Of a DNA stretch of 42,917 nucleotides, positions 34,271 to 41,741 are shown piece after piece. The notes under the pieces were generated by a model that was not told the DNA's origin, did no database searches, and saw only the letters and a list, made by a program, of their open reading frames with translations. The stretch is from NCBI GenBank assembly GCA_964479695.1, contig CAYZSO010000022.1, positions 1-42,917 of the forward strand. The letters run 5' to 3'. Position 1 is the first letter of the stretch. The number at the start of each line of letters is the position of its first letter. Position numbers and translations under genes: made by a program. Origin of the DNA: JAAYZH01 sp964479695. Lineage in GTDB: Bacteria > Bacillota > Clostridia > Saccharofermentanales > Fastidiosipilaceae.

Positions 34271-35851
34271 ATGGAAACAAGTTTGGATAACACTGCGAAT
34301 TTGGATAACACTGCGAATCAGAATACAGATGCCCAAGTCGCAGCAACTCAAAGAGCAGCCAGTGAAGTTGCCGCCGCCGCTGAAAGTGCTGCAACTCAAA
34401 GAGCAGCCAGTGAAGTTGCTGCCGCCGCTGAAAGTGCTGCGACTCAGAATACAGACAATCAAGGGGTTGTCACCGAAGTCATCGGGCCTGTCGTGAAAGT
34501 CCATTTCCCGTCAAAATCCCCCCATATTCATGACTACCTAATCGTCTCAGCGGTAAGCGAGGCGGAGCCGCAAATCGGCTTGGAAGTCATGAGCGACGAG
34601 GGGGGCGGTAATGTGCGCTGCATCTCTTTTGATGCTACGGATGGTCTGGGGAGAGGACGTGTTGTGATTCAAACCGGCGGCCCTCTCAAAGTTCCGGTCG
34701 GCGAGGGGACTTTGGGTCGCTTGTTTGATGTCCAAGGTCGCCCCATTGACCACCTGGGTGACGTTGACGCTGCAGACTATTGGGAGATTCACCGGGAGTC
34801 TCCGTCATTTACTAAGCAGGCTGGCTCCAATGAAATTCTTGAGACCGGAATCAAGGTCCTCGACCTTCTTCTGCCGTACAACAAGGGCGGTAAAATCGGC
34901 CTGTTTGGCGGAGCCGGCGTGGGCAAAACGGTCCTGATTCTCGAATTGATCCGCAATATTGCCCGTGAGCATAATGGCTATTCTGTTTTCACAGGTGTTG
35001 GGGAACGTTCCCGTGAGGGAAATGATCTCTGGCGCGAAATGCAAAGTTCCGGCGTCCTGCAGAATACAACGATGGTCTTTGGCCAAATGAACGAGACGGC
35101 GGGTACCCGTATGCGTGCCCCGCTGAGCGGCCTCACGATGGCTGAGTATTTCCGCGATGTGAAGAAAAGAGATGTCTTGCTCTTCATTGACAATATTTAT
35201 CGTTTCATCCAAGCGGGATCGGAAGTATCGGCTTTGCTGGGACGTATTCCTTCCGCGGTTGGGTATCAGCCGACTTTGGCCAACGAAGTGGGTACCTTGG
35301 AAGAACGAATTACCTCGACACCTAACGGCTCGATTACGTCGATCCAAGCGGTTTATGTCCCCGCTGACGACTTGACTGACCCTGCGCCGGCAACGACCTT
35401 TACCCATCTGGATGCGTCGACGGTGCTGTCGCGATCGATTGTCGAACTGGGCATTTACCCGGCAGTCGACCCCCTGGCCTCCTCTTCCCGTATGCTGAGC
35501 CCGGATATCGTAGGTGCTGACCATTACAAAACCGCCCTCGCAATCCAGGAGCTGTTGCAGCGTTACAAGGAGTTACAGGACATCATTGCAATTCTCGGAA
35601 TCAACGAATTGGATGACAAAGACCGTTTGACAGTTTCGCGTGCCCGCAAAGTTCAGCGTTTCCTCTCGCAGCCCTTCTATGTTATGGAAGAATCCTCAGG
35701 ATTTCCCGGCCGCTACGTGCCGCTCAGCGAAACCATTCACGGCTTCCAGGCGATTCTGGGGGGTGACCTCGACAAGGTCAATGAGGGGCTCTTCTTCATG
35801 AAGGGGAACATCGATGACGTTTATCATGCGGCCAAAGAAGCAGGCCTCTAA
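34271..35851 (+). CDS. atpD: ATP synthase beta subunit with a repeat-built N-terminal extension
   Basis: Beta is the catalytic subunit. From about residue 65 (GVVTEVIGPVVKVHFP) it is conserved: Walker A GGAGVGKT near 213, GERSREG with the catalytic Glu, VFGQMNETAGTRMRAPLSG, DNIYRFIQAGSEVSALLGR and the catch-loop equivalent of DELSEED as NELDDKD. The first about 62 residues are extra, built from LDNTAN twice and a 16-residue unit AATQRAASEVAAAAES twice (residues 24-55; DNA 34340-34435). I choose ATG 34271 because GAGGA lies five bases before it; the ATG at 34259 overlaps the gamma stop but has no ribosome binding site. The extension would sit at the crown of F1, near the alpha N-termini. Confidence 0.93.
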   Translation: METSLDNTANLDNTANQNTDAQVAATQRAASEVAAAAESAATQRAASEVAAAAESAATQNTDNQGVVTEVIGPVVKVHFPSKSPHIHDYLIVSAVSEAEPQIGLEVMSDEGGGNVRCISFDATDGLGRGRVVIQTGGPLKVPVGEGTLGRLFDVQGRPIDHLGDVDAADYWEIHRESPSFTKQAGSNEILETGIKVLDLLLPYNKGGKIGLFGGAGVGKTVLILELIRNIAREHNGYSVFTGVGERSREGNDLWREMQSSGVLQNTTMVFGQMNETAGTRMRAPLSGLTMAEYFRDVKKRDVLLFIDNIYRFIQAGSEVSALLGRIPSAVGYQPTLANEVGTLEERITSTPNGSITSIQAVYVPADDLTDPAPATTFTHLDASTVLSRSIVELGIYPAVDPLASSSRMLSPDIVGADHYKTALAIQELLQRYKELQDIIAILGINELDDKDRLTVSRARKVQRFLSQPFYVMEESSGFPGRYVPLSETIHGFQAILGGDLDKVNEGLFFMKGNIDDVYHAAKEAGL

Positions 35852-35856
35852 GTACT

Positions 35857-36291
35857 ATGGAACATCGGCTAATTCAAGTTCAGGTCGTTACCCCTTACGG
35901 GATGTTCACAGATGAAAACTGTGAACTCTTAGTCCTGCCCACTTCTGACGGCGAGCAAGGCGTTATGAGAGGCCACGTGCCTTTTATCGCCGCCGTCATC
36001 CCGGGCGAGCTCCGTCTCATTACAGGCAAAGAAGTCAAGCGCGCCTTTGTCTCCAATGGCTATACCGAAGTGCGCCACGAATTGGTAACCGTCGTCTGCA
36101 ACGCAGCCGAATGGGCTTCCGACATTGATGTCGAGCGCGCCGGCATTGCCAGGGACAGGGCTTTGGAGCGCCTGGCAAACCCGGATCTGCCGGATTATCT
36201 CGCCAAGCGAAACCGCCATGCCCTTCGCCGTGCCAAAGCCCGCCTAAAAGTCGCCAACCCAGCCGCCGACGAAGGCCGCCCCAGTTTCTAG
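35857..36291 (+). CDS. atpC: ATP synthase epsilon subunit
   Basis: Epsilon is the regulatory central-stalk subunit. The N-terminal beta sandwich is clear: VQVVTPYGMFTDE, LPTSDGEQGVMRGHVPFIAA, and FVSNGYTEVRHELVTVVC. The two-helix C-terminal hairpin is RAGIARDRALERL and KRNRHALRRAKARLKVA. The length of 144 is normal. It follows the beta gene by five bases and closes the operon. Immediately after the stop a GGCGGTTGGCTGTTGGC tandem tract begins, leading into repeat element E3. Confidence 0.93.
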   Translation: MEHRLIQVQVVTPYGMFTDENCELLVLPTSDGEQGVMRGHVPFIAAVIPGELRLITGKEVKRAFVSNGYTEVRHELVTVVCNAAEWASDIDVERAGIARDRALERLANPDLPDYLAKRNRHALRRAKARLKVANPAADEGRPSF

Positions 36292-36297
36292 GGCGGC

Positions 36298-36900
36298 TGG
36301 CGGTTGGCGGTTGGCTGTTGGCTGTTGGCTGTTGGTGGAGCGGGTGGCGGAGCGGTTTTGGCTGCGTATTTCTTCTACATGAGTTCTCTGTTGTTTGACT
36401 TCTTGCACATTTAAGCAAATTTGAAGATATGCGCACGCTGGGTGACATGTCACGTATAAACTTCGGCTCTATCATGCACATAAAAGCAAATTGGAAGATA
36501 TGCGCAAGCTAGGTGACATGTCATGCATAAACTTCGGCTCCATCATGCACATAAAAGCAAATTTGAAGATATGCGCAAGCTAGGTGACATGTCACGTATA
36601 AACTTCGGCTCTATCATGCACATTAAAGCAAATTTGAAGATATGCGCACGCTGGGTGACATGTCATGCATAAACTTCGGCTCTATCATGCACAAAAAAGC
36701 AAATTTGAAGATATGCGCAAGCTGGGTGACATGTCATGCATAAACTTCGGCTCTATCATGCACATAAAAGCAAACTTTAAGATATGTGCACGTTAAGGAG
36801 CAATAAGTCGTAGCTGAGCGTTCATTCCATAGGGATGTGGCTAACGACGATTCTGACTAAGGAGCAATAAGTCGTAATGTGCGCTCCTACCTCTCTCTCC
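36298..36900. repeat. Intergenic repeat element E3 (core, 71-bp array, tail units)
   Basis: No gene is supported. After a GGCTGTTGGCTGTTGG tract comes the core GGTGGCGGAGCGGTTTTGGC at 36343-36363, then TGCGTATTTCTTCTAC and GTTGTTTGACTTC as in E4. A 71-bp tandem array follows at 36402-36795. Two tail units GGAGCAATAAGTCGTA begin at about 36796 and 36860. Gene order puts it just behind the ATP synthase operon. Confidence 0.8.
36402..36795. repeat. 71-bp tandem repeat array
   Basis: Units begin at 36402, 36473, 36544, 36615, 36686 and 36757 (the last partial), a strict 71-base period with over 90 percent identity between most units. Each unit carries GCACATAAAAGCAAATTTG, AGATATGCGCAAGCT, the palindrome GTGACATGTCAC (or GTGACATGTCAT) and AAACTTCGGCTCTATCATG. 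Units differ by an ACGTAT/ATGCAT switch after the palindrome. There are no unique spacers, so it is not CRISPR. Confidence 0.95.
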
Positions 36901-36950
36901 CTCTCTTCCTCTCTCCACCCCGCCCTCTTTCCCTCCCCCGCTCTCTCTTT
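36888..36950. other. Homopyrimidine tract
   Basis: About 60 bases are almost purely C and T (CTCTCTCCCTCTCTTCCTCT and similar), with only a CCACCCCG interruption. On the other strand it is a purine run. It separates the tail of repeat element E3 from the trp T-box promoter. Confidence 0.7.
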
Positions 36951-37061
36951 AATTAATCTGTTGAATAAATTAGAAAATGAAAATAGAAGAATTTGACGAA
37001 ATACGGACAGAAATGCGTGCGAAATCTAACCAAAACTAGAATTAAGAGGTGATTTGGGTGG

Positions 37062-37090
37062 TTGACAGGCTTTGGCCGACAAAGTAGAAT
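37062..37090 (+). promoter_or_regulatory. Promoter of the T-box/trpXYZ transcript
   Basis: TTGACA at 37062-37067 (consensus) and TAGAAT at 37085-37090 are separated by exactly 17 bases. The spacer contains AGGCTTTGGCC, a half copy of the iterated palindrome. Transcription should begin near 37097. Confidence 0.8.
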
Positions 37091-37096
37091 GGCGCT

Positions 37097-37374
37097 AATC
37101 AATAACTAAACCGTTGAGCAAGAGTAGTAGCGTTGAGTGCAGAGATCTACAGAGAGTCACGATTGGTGGAATGTGACAGATCTTACTCGGGTGAATGGAC
37201 TTGTGAGGGCCGGTCGAGAGGTGAGCCTTTAGACTTGGACGCGGAGCCAGGCGTTAGTTGGCAGCCGGTTGACAGACTGGTGATGAGTGGATTGCCCGTA
37301 ATAGGCAGTCAATTTGGGTGGTACCGCAGGAGATTTTTCGAGCTCTTGTCCCTTTGAGGACATGGGCTTTTTTT
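37097..37374 (+). ncRNA. T-box riboswitch, tryptophan specifier
   Basis: The leader reads uncharged tRNA and prevents termination when charged tRNA is scarce. Stem I: CAAG (37119-37122) pairs with CTTG (37200-37203), and GAGT (37135-37138) pairs with ACTC (37185-37188). Between them lies the specifier loop, AGTAGTAG on one side and GGTGAATGGA on the other, so the codon is TGG (37196-37198), tryptophan. The distal arm has AGAGAG and GATTGGTG. The T-box sequence GGGTGGTACCGC is at 37316-37327. A terminator hairpin, GCTCTTGTCC with GGACATGGGC, ends in seven Ts at 37368-37374. It lies ahead of an ABC importer. Confidence 0.93.
37342..37374 (+). terminator. T-box-controlled intrinsic terminator
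   Basis: The ten-base stem GCTCTTGTCC / GGACATGGGC has one mismatch and a CTTTGA loop, and is followed by TTTTTTT. Its 5' side abuts the T-box antiterminator segment, as expected for a transcription-attenuation switch. Confidence 0.9.
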
Positions 37375-37394
37375 ATTGCCTGAGGAGGCACTGA

Positions 37395-37568
37395 ATGAAC
37401 GAATTGATGACACAAGTGAAAAATTTATTGCTGGATCAGACGACGAATCATACGTTGAATCGTTCGTTGAATTGTGCAATGAAGATTTCGATAAATCAAA
37501 TGACGAATCGCACACAATGTAAAACACTCCACATATTTACCCCTTCCCTGTCGCACAGACGATGGTGA
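37395..37568 (+). CDS. Possible small ORF of 57 residues after the T-box
   Basis: An ATG at 37395 is preceded by GAGGAGG at the right distance (six bases), directly after the T-box terminator. The frame runs 57 codons (starting MNELMTQVKNLL) and ends in HRRW before TGA. I recognise no family, and the middle is rich in Asn/Thr with an AATCGTTCGTTGAAT-type repeat. It may be a translated leader ORF or a relic of the original ribosome binding site region of trpX pushed away by repeats. A gene is only weakly supported. Confidence 0.3.
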   Translation: MNELMTQVKNLLLDQTTNHTLNRSLNCAMKISINQMTNRTQCKTLHIFTPSLSHRRW

Positions 37569-37740
37569 CGTGATGCTTACCTAATTTTCACACGTCAGTC
37601 GCCCACTAGGTACACATCACGCACCCCTGGGTACACATCACGCACCCCTGGATACACATCACCTACCCGCCGGGCACACGTCAACACATCAACTGCCCCT
37701 CTGGGCACTAGGCCGCGGACAAGTCGGCCAAGAAGGAGAA
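37569..37740. repeat. GTACACATCACGCACCCCTG tandem tract upstream of trpX
   Basis: Three to four degenerate copies of a 21-base unit containing GTACACATCACGCACCCCTG lie at about 37600-37690. The ribosome binding site AAGGAG follows at about 37733, ahead of trpX. This places a repeat tract between the T-box and the first importer gene. Confidence 0.75.
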
Positions 37741-37744
37741 AAAT

Positions 37745-38848
37745 ATGAAAAAGTTCAGAAAATTCCGTAAAGTCCTGGCGCTCGCAACAGCGCTCATCAT
37801 CGGCATAGCCGCTCTCAGCGCTTGCCAGACTTCGACAAGCACCAGCGGCAACGCCGGTAACGGCACCAACAGTAATGCCAGTACTGACGGCAGTGCTGAC
37901 GGCAGTTCCACCAGCAACAACAGCACCAGCAACAACAGCAACGATAACACTCAAGTCAAAAAAATTGGTGTCGTCCAGTTCGCTGACCACCCTTCACTTA
38001 AGAATTGTTATGACGGGCTTCTCGAAGGTCTCAAAGCCCAGGGCTACGAAGTCGGCAAGAACCTTGAGGTTGACTACCAGGTTGGTCAGGCAAAAATGGA
38101 TCTCACCAACCAGATCGTCCAGAGCTTTGTCTCCAAGAATTATGATCTCATCGTCGGAATCGCGACACCAGCAGCACAGGCCGCCTACAACGCAGCTTCT
38201 GTGAAAGGAATTCCCGTGGTTTTCTCAGCAGTAACAGACCCCATTATTGCAGAACTGCAGAATGCGGACGGCAGTAATAAACCCGGTGTCACCGGAACTT
38301 CGGATGTCCTCCCAGTTGATGACCAGCTCAAAATGATTCGGGCTTTCTTGCCGGAAGCCAAGACGATTGGCATCATGTACACAACGAGTGAGACCAACTC
38401 CGAGTCCGCAATCAAGACGTATCAAGAACTCGCTTCGAAATACAATTTTGAAATCGTGACGCAAGGTATTGCCGAAGCCAAGGACATCCCGGCGGCGGCG
38501 ACCTCTTTGGTTGGCAAAGTAGATGTCCTCTCGAACCTAACCGATAACACCGTAGTGCAGAATCAGCAGGTGGTTTTGGCCAAAGCAAACGAAAAGGGTA
38601 TCCCTTACTTCGGATCCGAGGAAGAGCAAGTGGCGGATGGCTTAGTGGCTGCTGCCGGACTCGATTATATTGACCTCGGGAAGACCAACGGAGAGCAAGC
38701 GGCGCAGATCCTTGCTGGGACCAAGGCCGAGGACATCAAAATTGCCTATACAGAAGCCTCCAAACCGTTTTACAATAGTATCGAATTGGCTGCGCTGGGG
38801 CTCACCTTGCCGGACAGCTACAAAGACGCTACTGACATGGCGAAATAA
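37745..38848 (+). CDS. trpX: Tryptophan ABC importer, substrate-binding lipoprotein (TrpX type)
   Basis: The 367-residue protein has a lipoprotein signal (LALATALIIGIAALSAC, lipid Cys27), then a Ser/Thr/Asn/Gly-rich linker of about 38 residues. The ABC_sub_bind-type binding domain follows: KIGVVQFADHPSLKNCYDGL, VGIATPAAQAAYN, FSAVTDPI, GTSDVLPVDDQL, IGIMYTTSETNSE and YFGSEEEQVADGL. Domains of this type bind aromatic amino acids in streptococcal TrpX. The T-box upstream with a TGG specifier makes tryptophan the likely ligand. AAGGAG precedes the ATG. VLAKAN near residue 280 overlaps a palindrome copy at 38575. The linker is a repeat-rich tract that looks expanded. Confidence 0.88.
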   Translation: MKKFRKFRKVLALATALIIGIAALSACQTSTSTSGNAGNGTNSNASTDGSADGSSTSNNSTSNNSNDNTQVKKIGVVQFADHPSLKNCYDGLLEGLKAQGYEVGKNLEVDYQVGQAKMDLTNQIVQSFVSKNYDLIVGIATPAAQAAYNAASVKGIPVVFSAVTDPIIAELQNADGSNKPGVTGTSDVLPVDDQLKMIRAFLPEAKTIGIMYTTSETNSESAIKTYQELASKYNFEIVTQGIAEAKDIPAAATSLVGKVDVLSNLTDNTVVQNQQVVLAKANEKGIPYFGSEEEQVADGLVAAAGLDYIDLGKTNGEQAAQILAGTKAEDIKIAYTEASKPFYNSIELAALGLTLPDSYKDATDMAK

Positions 38849-38928
38849 GGGCGAAATAAGAAGCAACACAAGAGGCAAAACAAGAAGCCAAACAAGAGAC
38901 GAAATAAGAGGCAAAACAAGACAGACTT
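38838..38928 (+). repeat. Tandem tract copying the trpX stop region
   Basis: GGCGAAATAAG at the trpX end (38837-38848) is repeated at once as GGCGAAATAAG (38849-38859). It is followed by four degenerate AAGAGGCAAAACAAGAAGCC units reaching the start of the permease gene. The permease therefore has only a weak ribosome binding site within this tract. Confidence 0.8.
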
Positions 38929-39918
38929 ATGGACATTTTTCTATCCATCGTGATTGATATTCTGGAGCAGGGCCTGATCTACGGGATCATGGCCCTGGGC
39001 CTTTTTATCAGCTATAAAATCCTGAACTTCGCCGACCTTTCCGTCGACGGCACCTTTCCCTTAGGAGCAGCCGTAAGTACCGTGCTCCTGGTGAATGGCG
39101 TAAACCCTTGGCTGGCCATTCTCGCAGCCCTTCTGGCCGGCTGTTTAGGGGGACTCATGACGGGAATCTTCCATGTGTACCTGCGGATCAATGAGCTTTT
39201 CTCCGGCATCCTCACGATGACGATTCTTTATTCCGTGAATCTCCTGATTGCCGGGAGGTCGAATCTCCCCTTTTTCGAGCGCGAAACCATCTTCAATAGC
39301 TTCCCCGCTTCCCTTCTACCCAAGCCGGAACGCGGTAATGGTTGGGTGGTGGTCATTGTATCTTTGGTCATCGTGCTCACCATCAAGTTGCTTCTGGACA
39401 CCTTTCTGCAGACGAAAAAAGGCCTGCTTCTTCGCACCGCCGGTGACAACCCGCAGGTCGTGAACCAAATGGGCATTGATCCGGGGACGATGAAAATTCT
39501 AGGGCTGTCACTAGCCAACGGCTTAGTTGCCCTGTCCGGAGCCGTGCTTGCACAGCAGCAACGTTTCTTCGAAATTAGCATGGGTACAGGCACGATGGTT
39601 ATGGGGCTCGCATCCGTCATCATCGGCAACGTGCTCTTTGCCAAAATCCCCTTCCTCAAAGCCACCACCCAAGTCATCTTAGGCTCGATAATCTATAAGG
39701 CGTTGGTGTCTTTGGCCATCAACTTAGGTGCTCCCCCAACGATGCTGAACTTGGTGCGCGGTCTACTCTTCCTGCTCATTCTGCTGAGCTACCAATTCGG
39801 CAAGAGCGGCAAGCAAGGCAAGAGCGGCAAGAGCGGCAAGAACAACAAGAACAATAATAACAAGAACAATAATAACAAGAACAACAAGAATGCCAAGAAA
39901 GGAGCCCGCCATGCTTGA
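38929..39918 (+). CDS. trpY: Tryptophan ABC importer, permease (TrpY type)
   Basis: This membrane permease of the branched-chain-amino-acid type (BPD_transp_2) has eight or nine hydrophobic segments. Characteristic stretches are GLIYGIMALGLFISYKILNF near residue 14, DLSVDGTFPLGAAV, GDNPQVVNQMGIDPGTMKIL (the cytoplasmic coupling region) and MGLASVIIGNVLF. The C-terminal about 45 residues are a Lys/Asn/Gly/Ser tract (GKSGKSGKNNKNNNNKN) encoded by an AAGAACAATAATAAC microsatellite that runs into the next gene. Its stop overlaps the ATPase start by eight bases. Confidence 0.88.
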   Translation: MDIFLSIVIDILEQGLIYGIMALGLFISYKILNFADLSVDGTFPLGAAVSTVLLVNGVNPWLAILAALLAGCLGGLMTGIFHVYLRINELFSGILTMTILYSVNLLIAGRSNLPFFERETIFNSFPASLLPKPERGNGWVVVIVSLVIVLTIKLLLDTFLQTKKGLLLRTAGDNPQVVNQMGIDPGTMKILGLSLANGLVALSGAVLAQQQRFFEISMGTGTMVMGLASVIIGNVLFAKIPFLKATTQVILGSIIYKALVSLAINLGAPPTMLNLVRGLLFLLILLSYQFGKSGKQGKSGKSGKNNKNNNNKNNNNKNNKNAKKGARHA

Positions 39919-40690
39919 ATTTCGCGACATCACTAAGATTTACCTCGCCGGCACTCCGGACGAAAACATGATCTTCGACCACTTCAATCTCACCGTCCCG
40001 CAAGGCCAATTCGTCAGTATCATAGGCAGCAACGGCTCCGGCAAAACCACTTTGTTGAACCTCCTCGCTGGCACGCTGGTCCCCGAAGAGGGGCAGATTA
40101 TCGCGTCGGGCGAGGACATCACGCATCAACCCGAGCACGTCAGAGCCCGCAGAATCGGGCGCGTTTTCCAGGATCCCGGCCTCGGCACCGCAGCTTCGTT
40201 GACCGTGCTCGAGAATCTCAGCATCGCCGCCAATAAGGGCAAGCCCTATGGTCTGTCTCGTGGTGTGGCCAAAGCCGCCCCCTCCCACTTCCAATCCCTC
40301 CTCGAACCACTGGGCATGGGCTTGGAGAACAGACTCGATCAGCGCTGTGGAACCCTCTCCGGGGGGCAGCGGCAGGCTTTGGCCTTACTCATGTCCACGA
40401 TGACCGAACCCGATATCCTGATCCTCGACGAACACACGGCTTCACTCGACCCGAAATCCTCGGAAACCGTCATGGAACTCACCCAAAAACTCACAGACCA
40501 AGCCCACTTCACGGTCCTCATGGTCACGCACAACCTCCGTCACGCCCTGACCTACGGCGACCGCCTCTACATGATGCACGAAGGCAAAGCCGTCCTCGAC
40601 GAATCGGGCGAAGCGAAACACAAAGTCATGCTGGACGACGTGCTGAACTTATTCAACACCATCTCCATCGAACTCGGCAACAGTGTTTGA
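39911..40690 (+). CDS. trpZ: Tryptophan ABC importer, ATPase (TrpZ type)
   Basis: The 259-residue ATPase has Walker A GSNGSGKTT near residue 39, a Q-loop GRVFQDPGLG, the signature LSGGQRQALALL near 150, Walker B ILILDEHTASLDP and the switch His in MVTHNLRHAL. I start at ATG 39911 because AAGGAG lies seven bases before it; an upstream ATG at 39890 would add seven residues. The start overlaps the permease stop by eight bases, indicating translational coupling. GVAKAAPS near residue 119 is encoded by a partial palindrome copy. Together with TrpX and TrpY it completes a full importer. Confidence 0.9.
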   Translation: MLEFRDITKIYLAGTPDENMIFDHFNLTVPQGQFVSIIGSNGSGKTTLLNLLAGTLVPEEGQIIASGEDITHQPEHVRARRIGRVFQDPGLGTAASLTVLENLSIAANKGKPYGLSRGVAKAAPSHFQSLLEPLGMGLENRLDQRCGTLSGGQRQALALLMSTMTEPDILILDEHTASLDPKSSETVMELTQKLTDQAHFTVLMVTHNLRHALTYGDRLYMMHEGKAVLDESGEAKHKVMLDDVLNLFNTISIELGNSV

Positions 40691-40719
40691 AACAAGACTT
40701 GAAGTTACATTTGAAACGA

Positions 40720-40826
40720 AACGAATTCTGTTTGTCTGAGCCGAAATTAATTGGGCTGCGTCAAAATCATTGGGTTGAGCCAAAAATCATTGGGTTGAGC
40801 CGAAATTAATTGGGCTGCGTAAAGGT
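40720..40826 (-). repeat. Tandem copies of the DUF4097 gene 3' end
   Basis: On the minus strand the final codons and stop of the DUF4097 gene read ACGCAGCCCAATTAATTTCG. This is followed by two units of GGCTCAACCCAATGATTTT and then a second near-identical ACGCAGCCCAATTAATTTCG at about 40739-40762. The stop codon region thus exists twice, with amplified units between. It fills the gap to trpZ; no terminator with a T-run is seen. Confidence 0.85.
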
Positions 40827-41741
40827 CACATCGATCCGGGCATTGGACGTGCGCAAACGGATGGACGGGTGGCCCGGGTTCACGCGGTTCGGAATGTTCA
40901 CTTGGCTGTTTGAGGTTCGAAGATCAATGTCAAAATCCTCTTCCCTGCCGATAATATTGGCGTGAATGGCACCGTTTGAGGTTTTGGCATCAAGCACCTG
41001 CGGATTTACGTCCGCAAGCGAAATCACGGCATTACTCGTCTCGAGGTAGATCTGGGGACTTTCATTCATTCTCATGAGTGTCATCTTGCCATTCGACGTC
41101 CTTGCCCGCAACATGGGCGTAGCCACATTATCTAGGAAAACCGCCGCATTACTCGTTTCAATCTGAATGTCCTGAGCGCTACTGCCAATCAAAGCCACAG
41201 GACTGTTGGAAGTTTGGAGAAAAATCCCCTGCTTCGCCGAAGTGTTCTCGACATTGATCTCACCATTTCTCGATCTCAGCGTCAACGCCTCCAGCGCCTC
41301 CCCGTTCATCGTAATCCGCCCGTTGGTGGTAGACGCATCAATCGGTCCGGCAAAATTCTGCGGCAACGCGACAACCAATCGATTGTCCAGCCCAAGCCAG
41401 CGCATGTGTCCAAACATTCGCATGCGCCAGAAACCGGTCACTTCCTTCTTCACATGGAGCACAGAGCCTGATTCCGTAAACGTGTAGGCTTCATTGCTTC
41501 TTGTATAATAAGTGATCTCAACCTGATTCGAGGCACTGCGAGTGAACTCAATCGAAACATCCTGATCCTCAATTTGCAGCTGCGTAATTTCCGCCGAAGC
41601 CAGAAACTTCTCCTCCTTGACACCGGCACGATCGTTAAAAACAGACAGATCATAATTACTCATCGCAAACCCCACAAAAACAGCAATCAATCCCAGAACA
41701 AGAATAACGATCCCAACAATTACAAGTGTATACTTTTTCAT
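40806..41741 (-). CDS. DUF4097 beta-repeat membrane-anchored protein
   Basis: An N-terminal membrane anchor (LVIVGIVILVLGLIAVFVGF, near residues 5-24) is followed by a DUF4097-type right-handed beta structure. It is marked by regularly spaced TSNxxI/V units (STTNGRI, SRNGEI, TSNSPV, TSNAAV, TSNGKM, TSNAVI, TSNGAI, TSNSQV, TSNARI) about 18-22 residues apart. Such proteins form pairs with DUF1700/HAAS-domain proteins in Firmicutes and are thought to act in envelope stress or regulation. The start overlaps the DUF1700 stop by four bases. The gene ends in a duplicated stop region. Exact function is unknown. Confidence 0.82.
   Translation of the reverse strand: MKKYTLVIVGIVILVLGLIAVFVGFAMSNYDLSVFNDRAGVKEEKFLASAEITQLQIEDQDVSIEFTRSASNQVEITYYTRSNEAYTFTESGSVLHVKKEVTGFWRMRMFGHMRWLGLDNRLVVALPQNFAGPIDASTTNGRITMNGEALEALTLRSRNGEINVENTSAKQGIFLQTSNSPVALIGSSAQDIQIETSNAAVFLDNVATPMLRARTSNGKMTLMRMNESPQIYLETSNAVISLADVNPQVLDAKTSNGAIHANIIGREEDFDIDLRTSNSQVNIPNRVNPGHPSIRLRTSNARIDVTFTQPN

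Noticed and set aside
35078..35087. The atpD copy of TTTGGCCAAA as an inserted palindrome
   Set aside because: It encodes Phe-Gly-Gln in the conserved VFGQMNE motif and is in a different frame from the other copies, so protein conservation alone may explain it. I still include it in the raw count.
36402..36795. CRISPR array
   Set aside because: The 71-base units are contiguous copies with no unique spacers, and no cas genes are near.
37133..37357. Plus-strand open frame of 74 codons within the T-box leader
   Set aside because: It covers the stem I, specifier loop, T-box and terminator RNA features, has no ribosome binding site and no family resemblance.
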